A DNA stretch of 45,708 nucleotides from Bdellovibrionales bacterium (GTDB taxonomy: Bacteria > Bdellovibrionota > Bdellovibrionia > Bdellovibrionales > Bdellovibrionaceae): NCBI GenBank assembly GCA_005793345.1, contig SXSU01000079.1, positions 1 through 45,708 on the forward strand, given 5' to 3'. Below are positions 33,883 through 41,389 of the stretch, one piece after another. Under the pieces are notes generated by a model. It worked only from the letters and a program-made list of their open reading frames with translations. It did not search any database and had not been told where the DNA came from. Made by a program: the position numbers and the translations under genes. Numbering within the stretch: the stretch's first letter is position 1; each line of letters opens with the position of its first letter.

Positions 33883-34518
33883 ATGTATTTTCCAAAAAAA
33901 CTAACTCCTAATGAAGATGGCATTATTGCTATCGGGGGCTCAATGGCGCCTGATGTTTTAATAGAAGCCTATTCCCGTGGGATTTTTCCTTGGCCCCATG
34001 ATGATTACCCTCTTTTGTGGTTTTATCCTTTGGAGCGGGGTATTTTATTTTTTAATAAATTTCATATTTCAAAAAGTATGAAAAAATTTTTAAAGAAGTG
34101 CCCATGGACGATCACCTGGGATAAAGACTTTTCGGCTGTTATTAAAAATTGTGCTAAAATTCCACGTCCAAATCAAAAGGGAACTTGGATTAATGATGAG
34201 GTTTTGCAATCTTATATTGAGTTTCACAAAAAAGGATATGCTCATAGTATTGAAGTTTGGGAAGGGGATAGTCTCGTTGGCGGAGTTTATGGTGTTTTTG
34301 TTAATAACATTTTTAGTGCCGAAAGTATGTTTTATCTAAAATCAAATGCTTCAAAGGTTGCTTTATATTATTTAATTCAAAAATTAAAATCTTTGAATTT
34401 AGAATGGATAGATGTGCAAATGGTTACAGAAATTACCGAGCAATTTGGCGCAGAATATATTTCACATTTAGAATATTCTAAGTTGTTGAAGAGGTCACAA
34501 GTTGTAACTAAGGTTTAA
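33883..34518 (+). CDS. aat: Leucyl/phenylalanyl-tRNA-protein transferase
   Basis: A 211-residue L/F-transferase, which adds Leu or Phe from charged tRNA to proteins with N-terminal Lys or Arg, marking them for ClpS/ClpAP degradation. Family blocks: IAIGGSMAPDVLIEAYSRGI, FPW, LLWFYPLERGIL, the GTWI segment, YAHSIEVWEGDSLVGGVYGV, SAESMFYLKSNASKVAL, and IDVQMVTE. It lies 13 bases after the mannosyltransferase gene. The start is in a short direct repeat (TTGGATTTAAAA, twice), and no ribosome site is visible, so translation may depend on coupling. Confidence 0.95.
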   Translation: MYFPKKLTPNEDGIIAIGGSMAPDVLIEAYSRGIFPWPHDDYPLLWFYPLERGILFFNKFHISKSMKKFLKKCPWTITWDKDFSAVIKNCAKIPRPNQKGTWINDEVLQSYIEFHKKGYAHSIEVWEGDSLVGGVYGVFVNNIFSAESMFYLKSNASKVALYYLIQKLKSLNLEWIDVQMVTEITEQFGAEYISHLEYSKLLKRSQVVTKV

Positions 34519-34641
34519 GTCTTGGCGAGAACTTGAACTTTTCGTACTAAATTAAACAGTTACTTTTTTAATTGTGAAAAATCTTGATTTATTATTTCTG
34601 AACAAACCTCTAAAAATTGACTTTAAGAAAATTTATAAAGT

Positions 34642-34709
34642 AATTAAATGCTCAAGATAAAGTCTGATTGGCACGCGATTGCTTCAGGACTTTATCATGA
34701 TTAGTTATT
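34642..34709. terminator. Diverged type P palindrome between aat and the secreted unknown
   Basis: GATAAAGTC at 34655-34663 pairs perfectly with GACTTTATC at 34688-34696, with weaker outer arms ending in TTAGTTATTT. It is in the gap between convergent genes (aat ending 34518 and the minus gene ending 34809), consistent with a bidirectional terminator. A weak H-like hairpin, TGAAAATC...TTCATTCA, follows near 34750. Confidence 0.55.
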
Positions 34710-34808
34710 TACTTGCTTGATGTTTTTGATTTTTAATCAAAATTTAAAATGAAAATCTGAACTGAAGTTTGTTCATTCAATTTAAAAAATGATAAACAAG
34801 CAACTTCC

Positions 34809-36008
34809 TTACTTCCCAAAAAATGTATCTAATTTATTTTGAACTTCAAAAATGTAATTACCAGCCCAATTTATGTTTATAACTTCAATCTCTGGATTAA
34901 TGGTAACTACACCGTCATTTCTATAATTAACATCAATTGAAACTATTTTGCGGAGCTCAATATTTTTATTACTGCTATTATCAGCCTTTCTAATAAGAAT
35001 ATAATATTTTGGTACAAAATATTGAATATAACTCTCAATTAAAGAATTATAAATAGTTACATTATCTTCAAATGTACTTAAATTAGTAAGATTAATGTAT
35101 TTACAGTTTGGTACAGAATGCATGCATATAGTATTTGAAGCTACTTGAGCTAGAACTTGATCATAGTTTACATTTGGATCGAACTTAATTCCAGCATTTC
35201 TCAAACGTTCGATAATATTTTTTATATTAATTTCTTTTGAAAACTTACTATCAGGTAATTGAAGTACATGGCTGGTAATATCGAGCAAACTCCCATTCAA
35301 TTTTTCGGCTACAAAACTAACTTTCTCAAAGTATGAATCTGTGTTTTGATTCGATTTTATGAAAAAATCGAATCCACGTTTAGTCAAATAATTGGTCATT
35401 TCACTATCAAGTTTTTCTGGAGAGGGATATGGGGTTGATGATTTATCATAGTAATCGAATACCACACTTTTATTGTTGTTAATGATATTCATTATATAAT
35501 TTTTATTTAGTTTTTTAGTCTCATAAATTGAATCCAGCGTGCTCAATTGAGCTAAAACTTTGTCGCAATGAGGAATACTCGAAAGAACTTGCTCGATGAC
35601 ATATTCTTTTTTTGAAGACTCAAAAAAAAACGTTTTATTTTCTAAATCAACATATCCGTTATCAAATATCTCATAACTAAATTGTAAATTTCCGTTGAGT
35701 GGTCTTAAAAAATTCAAATCACCATACTCTCCTGATCTTGAACTAGTACGTATTCCTGCATCGATTAAAAAATCATCATATTGATTGTTTTCATCAAGAT
35801 TTAAAATGTATCCTTTTGAATTTAATAATTTTTGCAAATAAACTATTATTTCATCACTTTTGCTTTCAAAAAATTGACCTTTGTAGAAACTCAATATACC
35901 AACTTGGCAAACTTCTGCTTGAACGGGTTTAATTAACACAAATGTTAAATTGACAAATATAAACATTATATAAGTTATAAAATAAATTCTCATTCTAGCA
36001 ATTTTCAT
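34809..36008 (-). CDS. Secreted protein of unknown function
   Basis: A 399-residue protein with a signal peptide (MRIYFITYIMFIFVNLTFVL ... VQAEVCQ). The start is ATG 36008. The frame extends upstream to a TTG at 36092, but that segment is translated from the tandem repeats at 36030-36118 and would put a charged tail before the signal peptide. The mature part is helical and beta mixed, with a SSRSGEYGDLNF stretch and a few Cys; no motif or family is recognised. It points away from the ATPase gene at 36730 across a 721-base gap. The repeats before it resemble in style those before the ATPase genes, so a shared regulatory logic is possible. Confidence 0.65.
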   Translation of the reverse strand: MKIARMRIYFITYIMFIFVNLTFVLIKPVQAEVCQVGILSFYKGQFFESKSDEIIVYLQKLLNSKGYILNLDENNQYDDFLIDAGIRTSSRSGEYGDLNFLRPLNGNLQFSYEIFDNGYVDLENKTFFFESSKKEYVIEQVLSSIPHCDKVLAQLSTLDSIYETKKLNKNYIMNIINNNKSVVFDYYDKSSTPYPSPEKLDSEMTNYLTKRGFDFFIKSNQNTDSYFEKVSFVAEKLNGSLLDITSHVLQLPDSKFSKEINIKNIIERLRNAGIKFDPNVNYDQVLAQVASNTICMHSVPNCKYINLTNLSTFEDNVTIYNSLIESYIQYFVPKYYILIRKADNSSNKNIELRKIVSIDVNYRNDGVVTINPEIEVININWAGNYIFEVQNKLDTFFGK

Positions 36009-36029
36009 TTTAACCCTTTTCTGAAGAAC

Positions 36030-36118
36030 GTTCCAATTTTGAAACTGTTCTAAATTTGGTGGAATTAGTTTCCTATATTGATACCGTTCCAATTTTGGTG
36101 GGATTAATTTCCCATATT
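36030..36118. repeat. Tandem 39-bp-period repeats before the secreted unknown
   Basis: Two 33-base units, 36047-36079 and 36086-36118, match at 28 positions and are spaced by 39 bases; a partial third unit (GTTCCAATTTTGAAAC) begins at 36030. Each unit has a short dyad, GGAA...TTCC in one and GGGA...TCCC in the other. Two of the five differences fall on paired positions and keep the symmetry, as expected for a selected binding site. The block lies 22-110 bases before the ATG at 36008. Confidence 0.65.
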
Positions 36119-36656
36119 ATCCAATGAATGGTATCTGAGTGGTTCAATATAACTTAAGTTGTAGAATTAAAAAACTGTAGAGTTTTGTACATTCAGGCAA
36201 TAAAGGTCACTTGATTAAATTTATTTTTTAATTCAATCAGTTATGATATCGCTCATTTTAATTTTTTAAAAAATATTTCTTTTTTTATTAAATTAAGTTT
36301 TTATTTTTATATGTTTTGGTTTACTGGTTTTTATTTTCACGTAAAACTGAATGAATGACAAATAAGACTTTTTTGTCTAAAGTGAAACGGAAGAAAATCT
36401 CGAGAATTTGAAAAGATTTGCTTGGAAACCATCACTGATCCTGGGATATTGATGCTGAAATCCACAACGATTGCAAGGGTATCGATTAGTAATCGTTATT
36501 GAGTAATAAGTTTGCGTTCATGATTTACTCTGCAAATGAATTGCGCATAATATTGCTGTATTGAGATTTTTTAGAAGAGCTGATTTGCTTATTATAAATA
36601 GTGTGTTTTGCGAATCAAGTAGTTACAGATTTCTGAACCCTTGAAGCAGTAGCTTG
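36119..36656. other. Long AT-rich intergenic region
   Basis: Between the divergent secreted-protein and ATPase genes. I see no convincing gene on either strand. Small symmetric elements occur, such as CGATTAGTAATCG near 36482 (a 13-base palindrome) and AAGAC-TTTTT-GTCT near 36366. It probably holds both promoters, and could hide a small RNA, but nothing in the sequence shows one. Confidence 0.5.
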
Positions 36657-36695
36657 ACTACAGTAGTATAACTACAGTAGTATAACTACTGTAGT
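36657..36695. repeat. Three palindromic 11-mers before the AAA+ ATPase gene
   Basis: ACTACAGTAGT at 36657-36667 and 36671-36681, then ACTACTGTAGT at 36685-36695. Each is an 11-base palindrome around a single central base, and the units repeat every 14 bases with an ATA spacer. The block lies 34 bases before the ATG at 36730. The regular spacing suits cooperative binding of a dimeric protein. Its sequence is unlike the repeats before the other ATPase genes. Confidence 0.75.
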
Positions 36696-36729
36696 ATTAA
36701 AAAATGCTACTTAACTTTGTGGGGGATAA

Positions 36730-37854
36730 ATGGATCAAGCCCAATTTATATTTGATAGTGTCTTGAGCGAAAAAGATATTTGCAACTATACCCAATTAAA
36801 GAAAACTTTAATTGAGAATCTTAAAAATGGGAGAAAAATAATTCTCTACGGTTTAAGAAATACTGGAAAAACATCGCTTATTAAGTCAAGTGTAATACCT
36901 TCATTAAAAAGATCTGGTTATTTAGTAATTTATATTGATTTATATGGGGTTAGGACCTTGGATCAAATTGGTGAGCGAATATATTTTGCCCTTCAAAAAT
37001 CAATGCTTGAAAATTTTCCGTATAAGACTAAGTTTGAGGTATTTATTAACAGTTTGAAAAATCTAAGACCAGTTATTAAAACAGATCCGATTGATGGTGT
37101 TTCTTTAAGTATAGAGTTTAATTCTAAAATTGATTTAAAGTTGAGTAATGTTTTTAAAATCATCCAAGAAATTCATAAAAAAAATCCAATTATTTTAGCT
37201 TTTGATGAATTTCAAGATATTCATTTTGTTAAGCAAGCTGAGGCGCTTTTGCGAAGTGAATTGCAAGAATTAAATCATGAAATTGGAATTGTTTTTTTAG
37301 GGTCTAAAAAGAATATGCTAAGTCAAATTTTTGCAAAATCAACAGCCCCTTTAGCTGGAACTGGAATTGACCTTGAGGTTCCATTTATAGATTATAAAGA
37401 ATATCATGACTATATTTTAGATAGATTTAAATTTCGTTCTTTATCGATGTCACTTGAGGACTCAACTTTTCTTCAGAATCAATTATTAAGGATACCAGAG
37501 GCAATTAATATAGTATGTGATTATATTCTTAGAAACTTTGAAAAATCAAAAATAACCCAAGAAATTATTTTAGAATCTATTCATAATGTAACTGAAACTA
37601 AAAGAAGTCGTTTTGAAGAATGGTTGAGTCATTTATCACCAAATGAGCAAAAGGTTTTAGTGGGTCTCGCTAAACAAAGTCCAGTGAAGGCACCATCGGG
37701 ATATGAATTCGTATCTTCTGTAAGGGTTTCGCAAAAAGGAGTTAGTAATATTATAAAGAAGTTAAAAGTTGAGGCTATTATTTACGAAGATACAAATGGT
37801 ATCATAATTCCAGACCCTTTACTCGCCAGCTATTTACGTCGAAATAGATTGTAG
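36730..37854 (+). CDS. AAA+ ATPase with C-terminal winged-helix-like domain
   Basis: A 374-residue STAND-like/AAA+ ATPase of the archaeal-ATPase (PF01637-like) type. Walker A is GLRNTGKTS (41-49) and Walker B is ILAFDEFQD with Asp159 and Glu160. LRSELQELNHEIGIVFLGSK looks like the sensor-1 strand. From about 290 the sequence becomes a winged-helix-like domain (LSPNEQKVLVGLAK, VSQKGVSNIIKKLKVEAIIY) that probably binds DNA. Unlike the other two ATPases in the window, it has no D-x13-E-x-K nuclease signature. GGGGG lies five bases before the ATG. It sits 161 bases before the next ATPase gene and has its own palindromic repeats upstream. Role unknown; self-regulation is a fair guess. Confidence 0.82.
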   Translation: MDQAQFIFDSVLSEKDICNYTQLKKTLIENLKNGRKIILYGLRNTGKTSLIKSSVIPSLKRSGYLVIYIDLYGVRTLDQIGERIYFALQKSMLENFPYKTKFEVFINSLKNLRPVIKTDPIDGVSLSIEFNSKIDLKLSNVFKIIQEIHKKNPIILAFDEFQDIHFVKQAEALLRSELQELNHEIGIVFLGSKKNMLSQIFAKSTAPLAGTGIDLEVPFIDYKEYHDYILDRFKFRSLSMSLEDSTFLQNQLLRIPEAINIVCDYILRNFEKSKITQEIILESIHNVTETKRSRFEEWLSHLSPNEQKVLVGLAKQSPVKAPSGYEFVSSVRVSQKGVSNIIKKLKVEAIIYEDTNGIIIPDPLLASYLRRNRL

Positions 37855-37925
37855 GAAGAAATTCTTACTCAATTTTAGTGCATGGTTAGGTTTGGTATGT
37901 TTCTTTGCTAGACCTTTGTTTGTAT

Positions 37926-38016
37926 TTTGCACCAAATAGTAATTTTACTACTTGGTGCAAAGTAAATTCTATGTTATATTTTGCACCAAATGGCAATTTT
38001 ACCACTTGGTGCAAAA
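37926..38016. repeat. Two long inverted repeats running into the ATPase start codon
   Basis: Inverted repeat 1 (37926-37961) and inverted repeat 2 (37979-38016) are near-identical palindromes with arms beginning TTTGCACCAA and ending TTGGTGCAAA, a 3-base T loop, and one or two arm mismatches; the period is 54. The last base of repeat 2 is the A of the ATG at 38016, and similarity between the units continues about ten bases further into the coding sequence. There is little room for a normal ribosome site; GGTG in the arm is the only candidate. Confidence 0.8.
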
Positions 38017-39446
38017 TGAAATTTATAGGACGAAATGAAGTGTTAAAACAACTTCAACATTTAAAATTAAAAAAAGCAGCATCTCTAGTAACAATTCAAG
38101 GGAGGCGGAGAATTGGGAAAAGTTCATTAGTACAGGAATTTGCAAAATCTAGTAAAAGATTTTTTGAATTTCAAGGTTTAGCTCCTAGAAAAGGAATTAC
38201 TTCGCAAGATCAACTAAATCACTTTGCAGACCAATTAAAAATTCAAATTAGTGGTTTGCCAAAATTTAGTTTTGAAAACTGGACTGAAGCTTTTGCTTTT
38301 TTAAACAAGCAGATTAAAAAGGAACCTACAGTTTTATTACTGGATGAAATTTCATGGATGGCATCATCTGAAAGTGATTTTGTAGGAAAACTAAAAACAG
38401 CATGGGATACTTTATTTAAAAAAAATGATAAGTTAATTCTTGTTTTGTGCGGAAGTGTATCTTCATGGATCGAGGAAAATATCATTAATGATACTGATTT
38501 TATGGGTCGAATTTCATTATCAATACAGCTTGATGAACTTCCCTTGAATTTATTAATTGAATTTTGGAGATCTCAAAACCCTCTTCCTTCTTCATACGAT
38601 ATATTGCAAATGGTTGCAGTTACAGGTGGGGTGCCAAGATATCTCGAAGAAATTAAAACTCCCTTGAGCGCGATGAAAAATATCGAATCTCTTTGCTTTA
38701 ATAAAAATGGTTTACTGTTTAAAGACTTTGAAAAAATATTTAATGATGTATTTTTAAAACGAGCTAAGATTTATAAAGAAATCGTAAAGACTTTGGTTAA
38801 TGAAAAACGCACTCTCGTTGAAATTACAAAAGCTTTAAGAATGGAAAAATCTGGAACACTTAGTAGTTACTTAAAAGACTTAACTCTTGCTGGATTTTTA
38901 GAACGTATTCAAAGTTACTCGTTTAGTAAGAAAAATACAAAAAGTTTTCACTACAGAATAAAAGATAACTATCTTAGATTTTATTTAAAATATATAGAGC
39001 CATATCATAATCAGATTGAAAAAAATCAGTTCGATTTTGAAAAAACAAAAAGGATGGCACAGTGGGAACAAATTATGGGCCTTCAATTTGAATCCACGAT
39101 TCTTAATAACCTATCACTTATGTTTGGGCAGCTTGATATAAAAAGTAAAGATGTGATTTGGGCTGGACCTTATTTTCAAAGTAAAACATCAAAAAATTTG
39201 GGATCATGCCAAATTGATTTAATGATACACACACGAGATCAGTTACTTTATATTTGTGAATTAAAATTTAAAAAAAATATTGGCACAGAAGTTATTAATG
39301 AAATGAAACGAAAAATTAAAATTCTTAAGAGACCTCGTTACTTAAGTATTAAAACTGTACTAATAGCGGAGGGAGAAATTCAAAGGGCACTTTTTGATAA
39401 AAATTACTTTAATTATATTATTGAAGGTGGACAATTACTAACATAA
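38016..39446 (+). CDS. AAA+ ATPase with C-terminal nuclease-like domain (PF01637/DUF234 type)
   Basis: A 476-residue protein starting MKFIGRNEVLKQL, the usual N-terminus of this family. The frame is open from 37905, but the extra 37 residues are a translation of the upstream repeats (LYFAPN..NFTTWCK twice), so ATG 38016 is chosen. Walker A is GRRRIGKSS (29-37), Walker B is VLLLDE (106-111), then ISWMAS, LCGSVSSWIEE and GGVPRYLEE. A winged-helix-like part (about 255-315) follows. Near the C-terminus CQIDLMI...ICELKF places Asp401, Glu415 and Lys417 with the same D-x13-E-x-K spacing as in the ATPase at 9058. This matches the predicted PD-(D/E)XK fold of DUF234-like domains. Function is untested in general; DNA binding or cleavage is inferred. 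Confidence 0.87.
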   Translation: MKFIGRNEVLKQLQHLKLKKAASLVTIQGRRRIGKSSLVQEFAKSSKRFFEFQGLAPRKGITSQDQLNHFADQLKIQISGLPKFSFENWTEAFAFLNKQIKKEPTVLLLDEISWMASSESDFVGKLKTAWDTLFKKNDKLILVLCGSVSSWIEENIINDTDFMGRISLSIQLDELPLNLLIEFWRSQNPLPSSYDILQMVAVTGGVPRYLEEIKTPLSAMKNIESLCFNKNGLLFKDFEKIFNDVFLKRAKIYKEIVKTLVNEKRTLVEITKALRMEKSGTLSSYLKDLTLAGFLERIQSYSFSKKNTKSFHYRIKDNYLRFYLKYIEPYHNQIEKNQFDFEKTKRMAQWEQIMGLQFESTILNNLSLMFGQLDIKSKDVIWAGPYFQSKTSKNLGSCQIDLMIHTRDQLLYICELKFKKNIGTEVINEMKRKIKILKRPRYLSIKTVLIAEGEIQRALFDKNYFNYIIEGGQLLT

Positions 39447-39629
39447 TCAAGAGCCGTTTTTTAATTGTTTTCGTAGAGGCATTTTTCACAGAATTATCGC
39501 TGCACATCAATAAATAATGAGTTTAGCTTAGTTTTTTTGGTTTAAAGCTTGAAAAGTAATGAATAATTTGGTTATATAATCGTTGATCCTGTAAAAGATA
39601 AAATTCATAGATCTAAAAAAGGTGAATAA

Positions 39630-39839
39630 ATGACTATTGAAAAAGCACTTGAGCAATTAAAATATGACGTAAGATTAATTGATTACCATTTAAATAATGG
39701 TGTTTACACAAGGGCTGAACTTCAGAAATTTTTTGCAAGTCTTCCTGATCTTTCAGGAAACGTAATGCTTGAAACTGAAGAAGAAGATGATGATATCGAA
39801 ATTGATGACGAAATAGATACTGATGAAAGTGCAAATTAA
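39630..39839 (+). CDS. Small acidic protein of unknown function
   Basis: A 69-residue protein. AAAAAGGTG precedes the ATG with good spacing, supporting a real gene. The N-terminal half is helical (TIEKALEQLKYDVRLIDYHL), followed by an almost entirely acidic tail (EEEDDDIEIDDEIDTDES). No membrane segment. Such tails often bind basic proteins or act as nucleic-acid mimics, but nothing here shows that. No family recognised. Confidence 0.65.
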   Translation: MTIEKALEQLKYDVRLIDYHLNNGVYTRAELQKFFASLPDLSGNVMLETEEEDDDIEIDDEIDTDESAN

Positions 39840-39912
39840 TTAAAATTTGTCCTCATATTTTTTTAAAAATAATTGTGTTTTACATTTCTGATATTTTATA
39901 TACCCTAATTAT

Positions 39913-40419
39913 ATGGGGTCTAAAATAAATAAAATTTTAAATATATTTTTGTACTTAATTGTTGGTATTATTATATTTCAACGAATCCCAGAGATAATTG
40001 AACATTTCAAAAAAGAATCTCAACAATCTCCTTTATTTGAAGTTCAATTGCTTTCCCAAAATTATAAATTTACTTTGCAAGACAAAATTGGTGAACCCTT
40101 GATTTTAGTATTTTGGGCAACTTGGTGTGGCCCTTGTGAAGTAGAGCTTTCAAGAATCAATAAACTAATTAAAAGTAAAAAACTAAAATCTGAATCAGTT
40201 CTTGCAATATCAAGTTATGAATCTAAGGAATTAATTGATAAAGTAGTGAGGGAACGGAATTATTTATTTATGATTGGTTTTGATGAAGAGGGAGTTGTTG
40301 CAAAATCATTTAAAGTTAATGGTACACCAACGGTTGTGCTTCTTGATAAGGATCATAAAATAAAATGGTTTACAAATGGGATCAGTCCTTCGTTAGAATA
40401 CCGACTTCTTAATTTATAA
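39913..40419 (+). CDS. TlpA/ResA-like membrane-anchored thioredoxin
   Basis: A 168-residue thioredoxin-fold protein with one N-terminal membrane anchor (about 8-23) and the active site WCGPC (Cys72, Cys75) in the WATWCGPCEVELSRIN context typical of TlpA/ResA. The later GTPTVVLLDKD provides the cis-Pro loop. It should reduce or oxidise disulfides on the periplasmic side, for example in cytochrome maturation. TlpA-like proteins are commonly about 180-200 residues, so this is slightly short but complete. There is no obvious ribosome site before the ATG. Its partner is not evident nearby. Confidence 0.85.
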   Translation: MGSKINKILNIFLYLIVGIIIFQRIPEIIEHFKKESQQSPLFEVQLLSQNYKFTLQDKIGEPLILVFWATWCGPCEVELSRINKLIKSKKLKSESVLAISSYESKELIDKVVRERNYLFMIGFDEEGVVAKSFKVNGTPTVVLLDKDHKIKWFTNGISPSLEYRLLNL

Positions 40420-40618
40420 AAATTCATGGTGAGTTTTTAAAACCTGAACTTATGACCAGTTTTAATTGCCACAAAAAAAGTTTGAATAGCCTTTTGTAGA
40501 GGGAATCATTAGGCGTGTTGTTTATAATAAAATAAAAACATAAAATATAAATTCAAAGATATCTAGTGCCGACACTATCATGAAATACTTTCTGCACGTG
40601 AGTTCTGAGGAGGGATTA

Positions 40619-41389
40619 ATGTCAGTTCATGAATTCAATTATTTTTATGTTTCTCGAAATGGTGTTCAAGAAGGGCCCCTTTCACTATCAACAATACGTG
40701 AAAAAATATTAGATTCATATTTTCTTTCGCAAGACTATATTTATGAATCCAAAAGTAATCAATGGGTACCAATAAATGCATTTGAAAAAACTAAAGATTT
40801 ATTTATGTCACTGGATAAGCAATCTGAAAAACATAAAAGCGATGATTTTAATAAATGGTTTGTTTTAAAATCTTCAAATCAACTTGGACCTTATGGATAT
40901 GATGAAATTTTACAATTAATTAATAAAAAAGAAATTATGGATTTTGATTTTGTATGGAATCGAAAAATGACAACATGGTTAAAAATATCAGAATGTCCTG
41001 AATTTAGAGAAATTAAAATAAATGGAAAGGCTGTCAATCCAGTTCGTCGGAAATTTGATCGAGCAGAATTTGTTTCTACAATTATAATTCATAATAATAA
41101 AAAAGTTTGGAAGGCGCGAAGCTTTTCAATTGGTGTTGGTGGTGTGAGAATTGAGGTTGAAAATTCTCAATTTAGTTTAGGTGATGAGATATTCATACAT
41201 TTTAAAGCAGATCTGGAGCTTCCATCTTTTAATGCGACTTGTGAAATTGTAAATTTAAATAATCAAACGCAAAGTGAGAATAGTATTAGTGTTCAAATCA
41301 TTGGGGCTCGATTTTTAAAAGTAAATTTTGTGGTTCAAAAAATTATAAATGACTATGTTAATCGGATGAATCAATGGAGTGTAGCTTGA
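40619..41389 (+). CDS. GYF_2-GYF_2-PilZ protein
   Basis: A 256-residue protein without membrane segment. Two GYF_2-type modules (about 8-57, FYVSRNGVQEGPLSLSTIRE; and about 80-128, WFVLKSSNQLGPYGYDEILQ) are followed by a PilZ-like domain (about 143-235). The first PilZ motif is present (R144-x3-R148), but the second motif position reads SFSIGVGG instead of D/N-x-S-x-x-G, so cyclic di-GMP binding may be weak or lost. The start is ATG 40619, five bases after GAGGAGGG; an in-frame ATG at 40580 lacks a ribosome site. The next gene overlaps its end by 16 bases, forming a PilZ pair. Confidence 0.82.
   Translation: MSVHEFNYFYVSRNGVQEGPLSLSTIREKILDSYFLSQDYIYESKSNQWVPINAFEKTKDLFMSLDKQSEKHKSDDFNKWFVLKSSNQLGPYGYDEILQLINKKEIMDFDFVWNRKMTTWLKISECPEFREIKINGKAVNPVRRKFDRAEFVSTIIIHNNKKVWKARSFSIGVGGVRIEVENSQFSLGDEIFIHFKADLELPSFNATCEIVNLNNQTQSENSISVQIIGARFLKVNFVVQKIINDYVNRMNQWSVA

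Noticed and set aside
36009..36092. TTG-started extension of the secreted unknown
   Set aside because: It is translated from tandem repeats and would place 28 charged residues ahead of a normal signal peptide.
36657..36695. CRISPR-like array
   Set aside because: Units are 11 bases with 3-base spacers; there are no variable spacers of CRISPR length and no cas genes.
37905..38015. N-terminal extension of the ATPase gene from a TTG start
   Set aside because: The extra residues are a translation of the two inverted repeats; the conserved family start MKFIGRNE begins at 38016.
39440..39465. Possible right half of a type P repeat after the ATPase gene (ATAATCAAGAGCCGTTTTTT)
   Set aside because: Only half the element with several mismatches; not enough to call a repeat.
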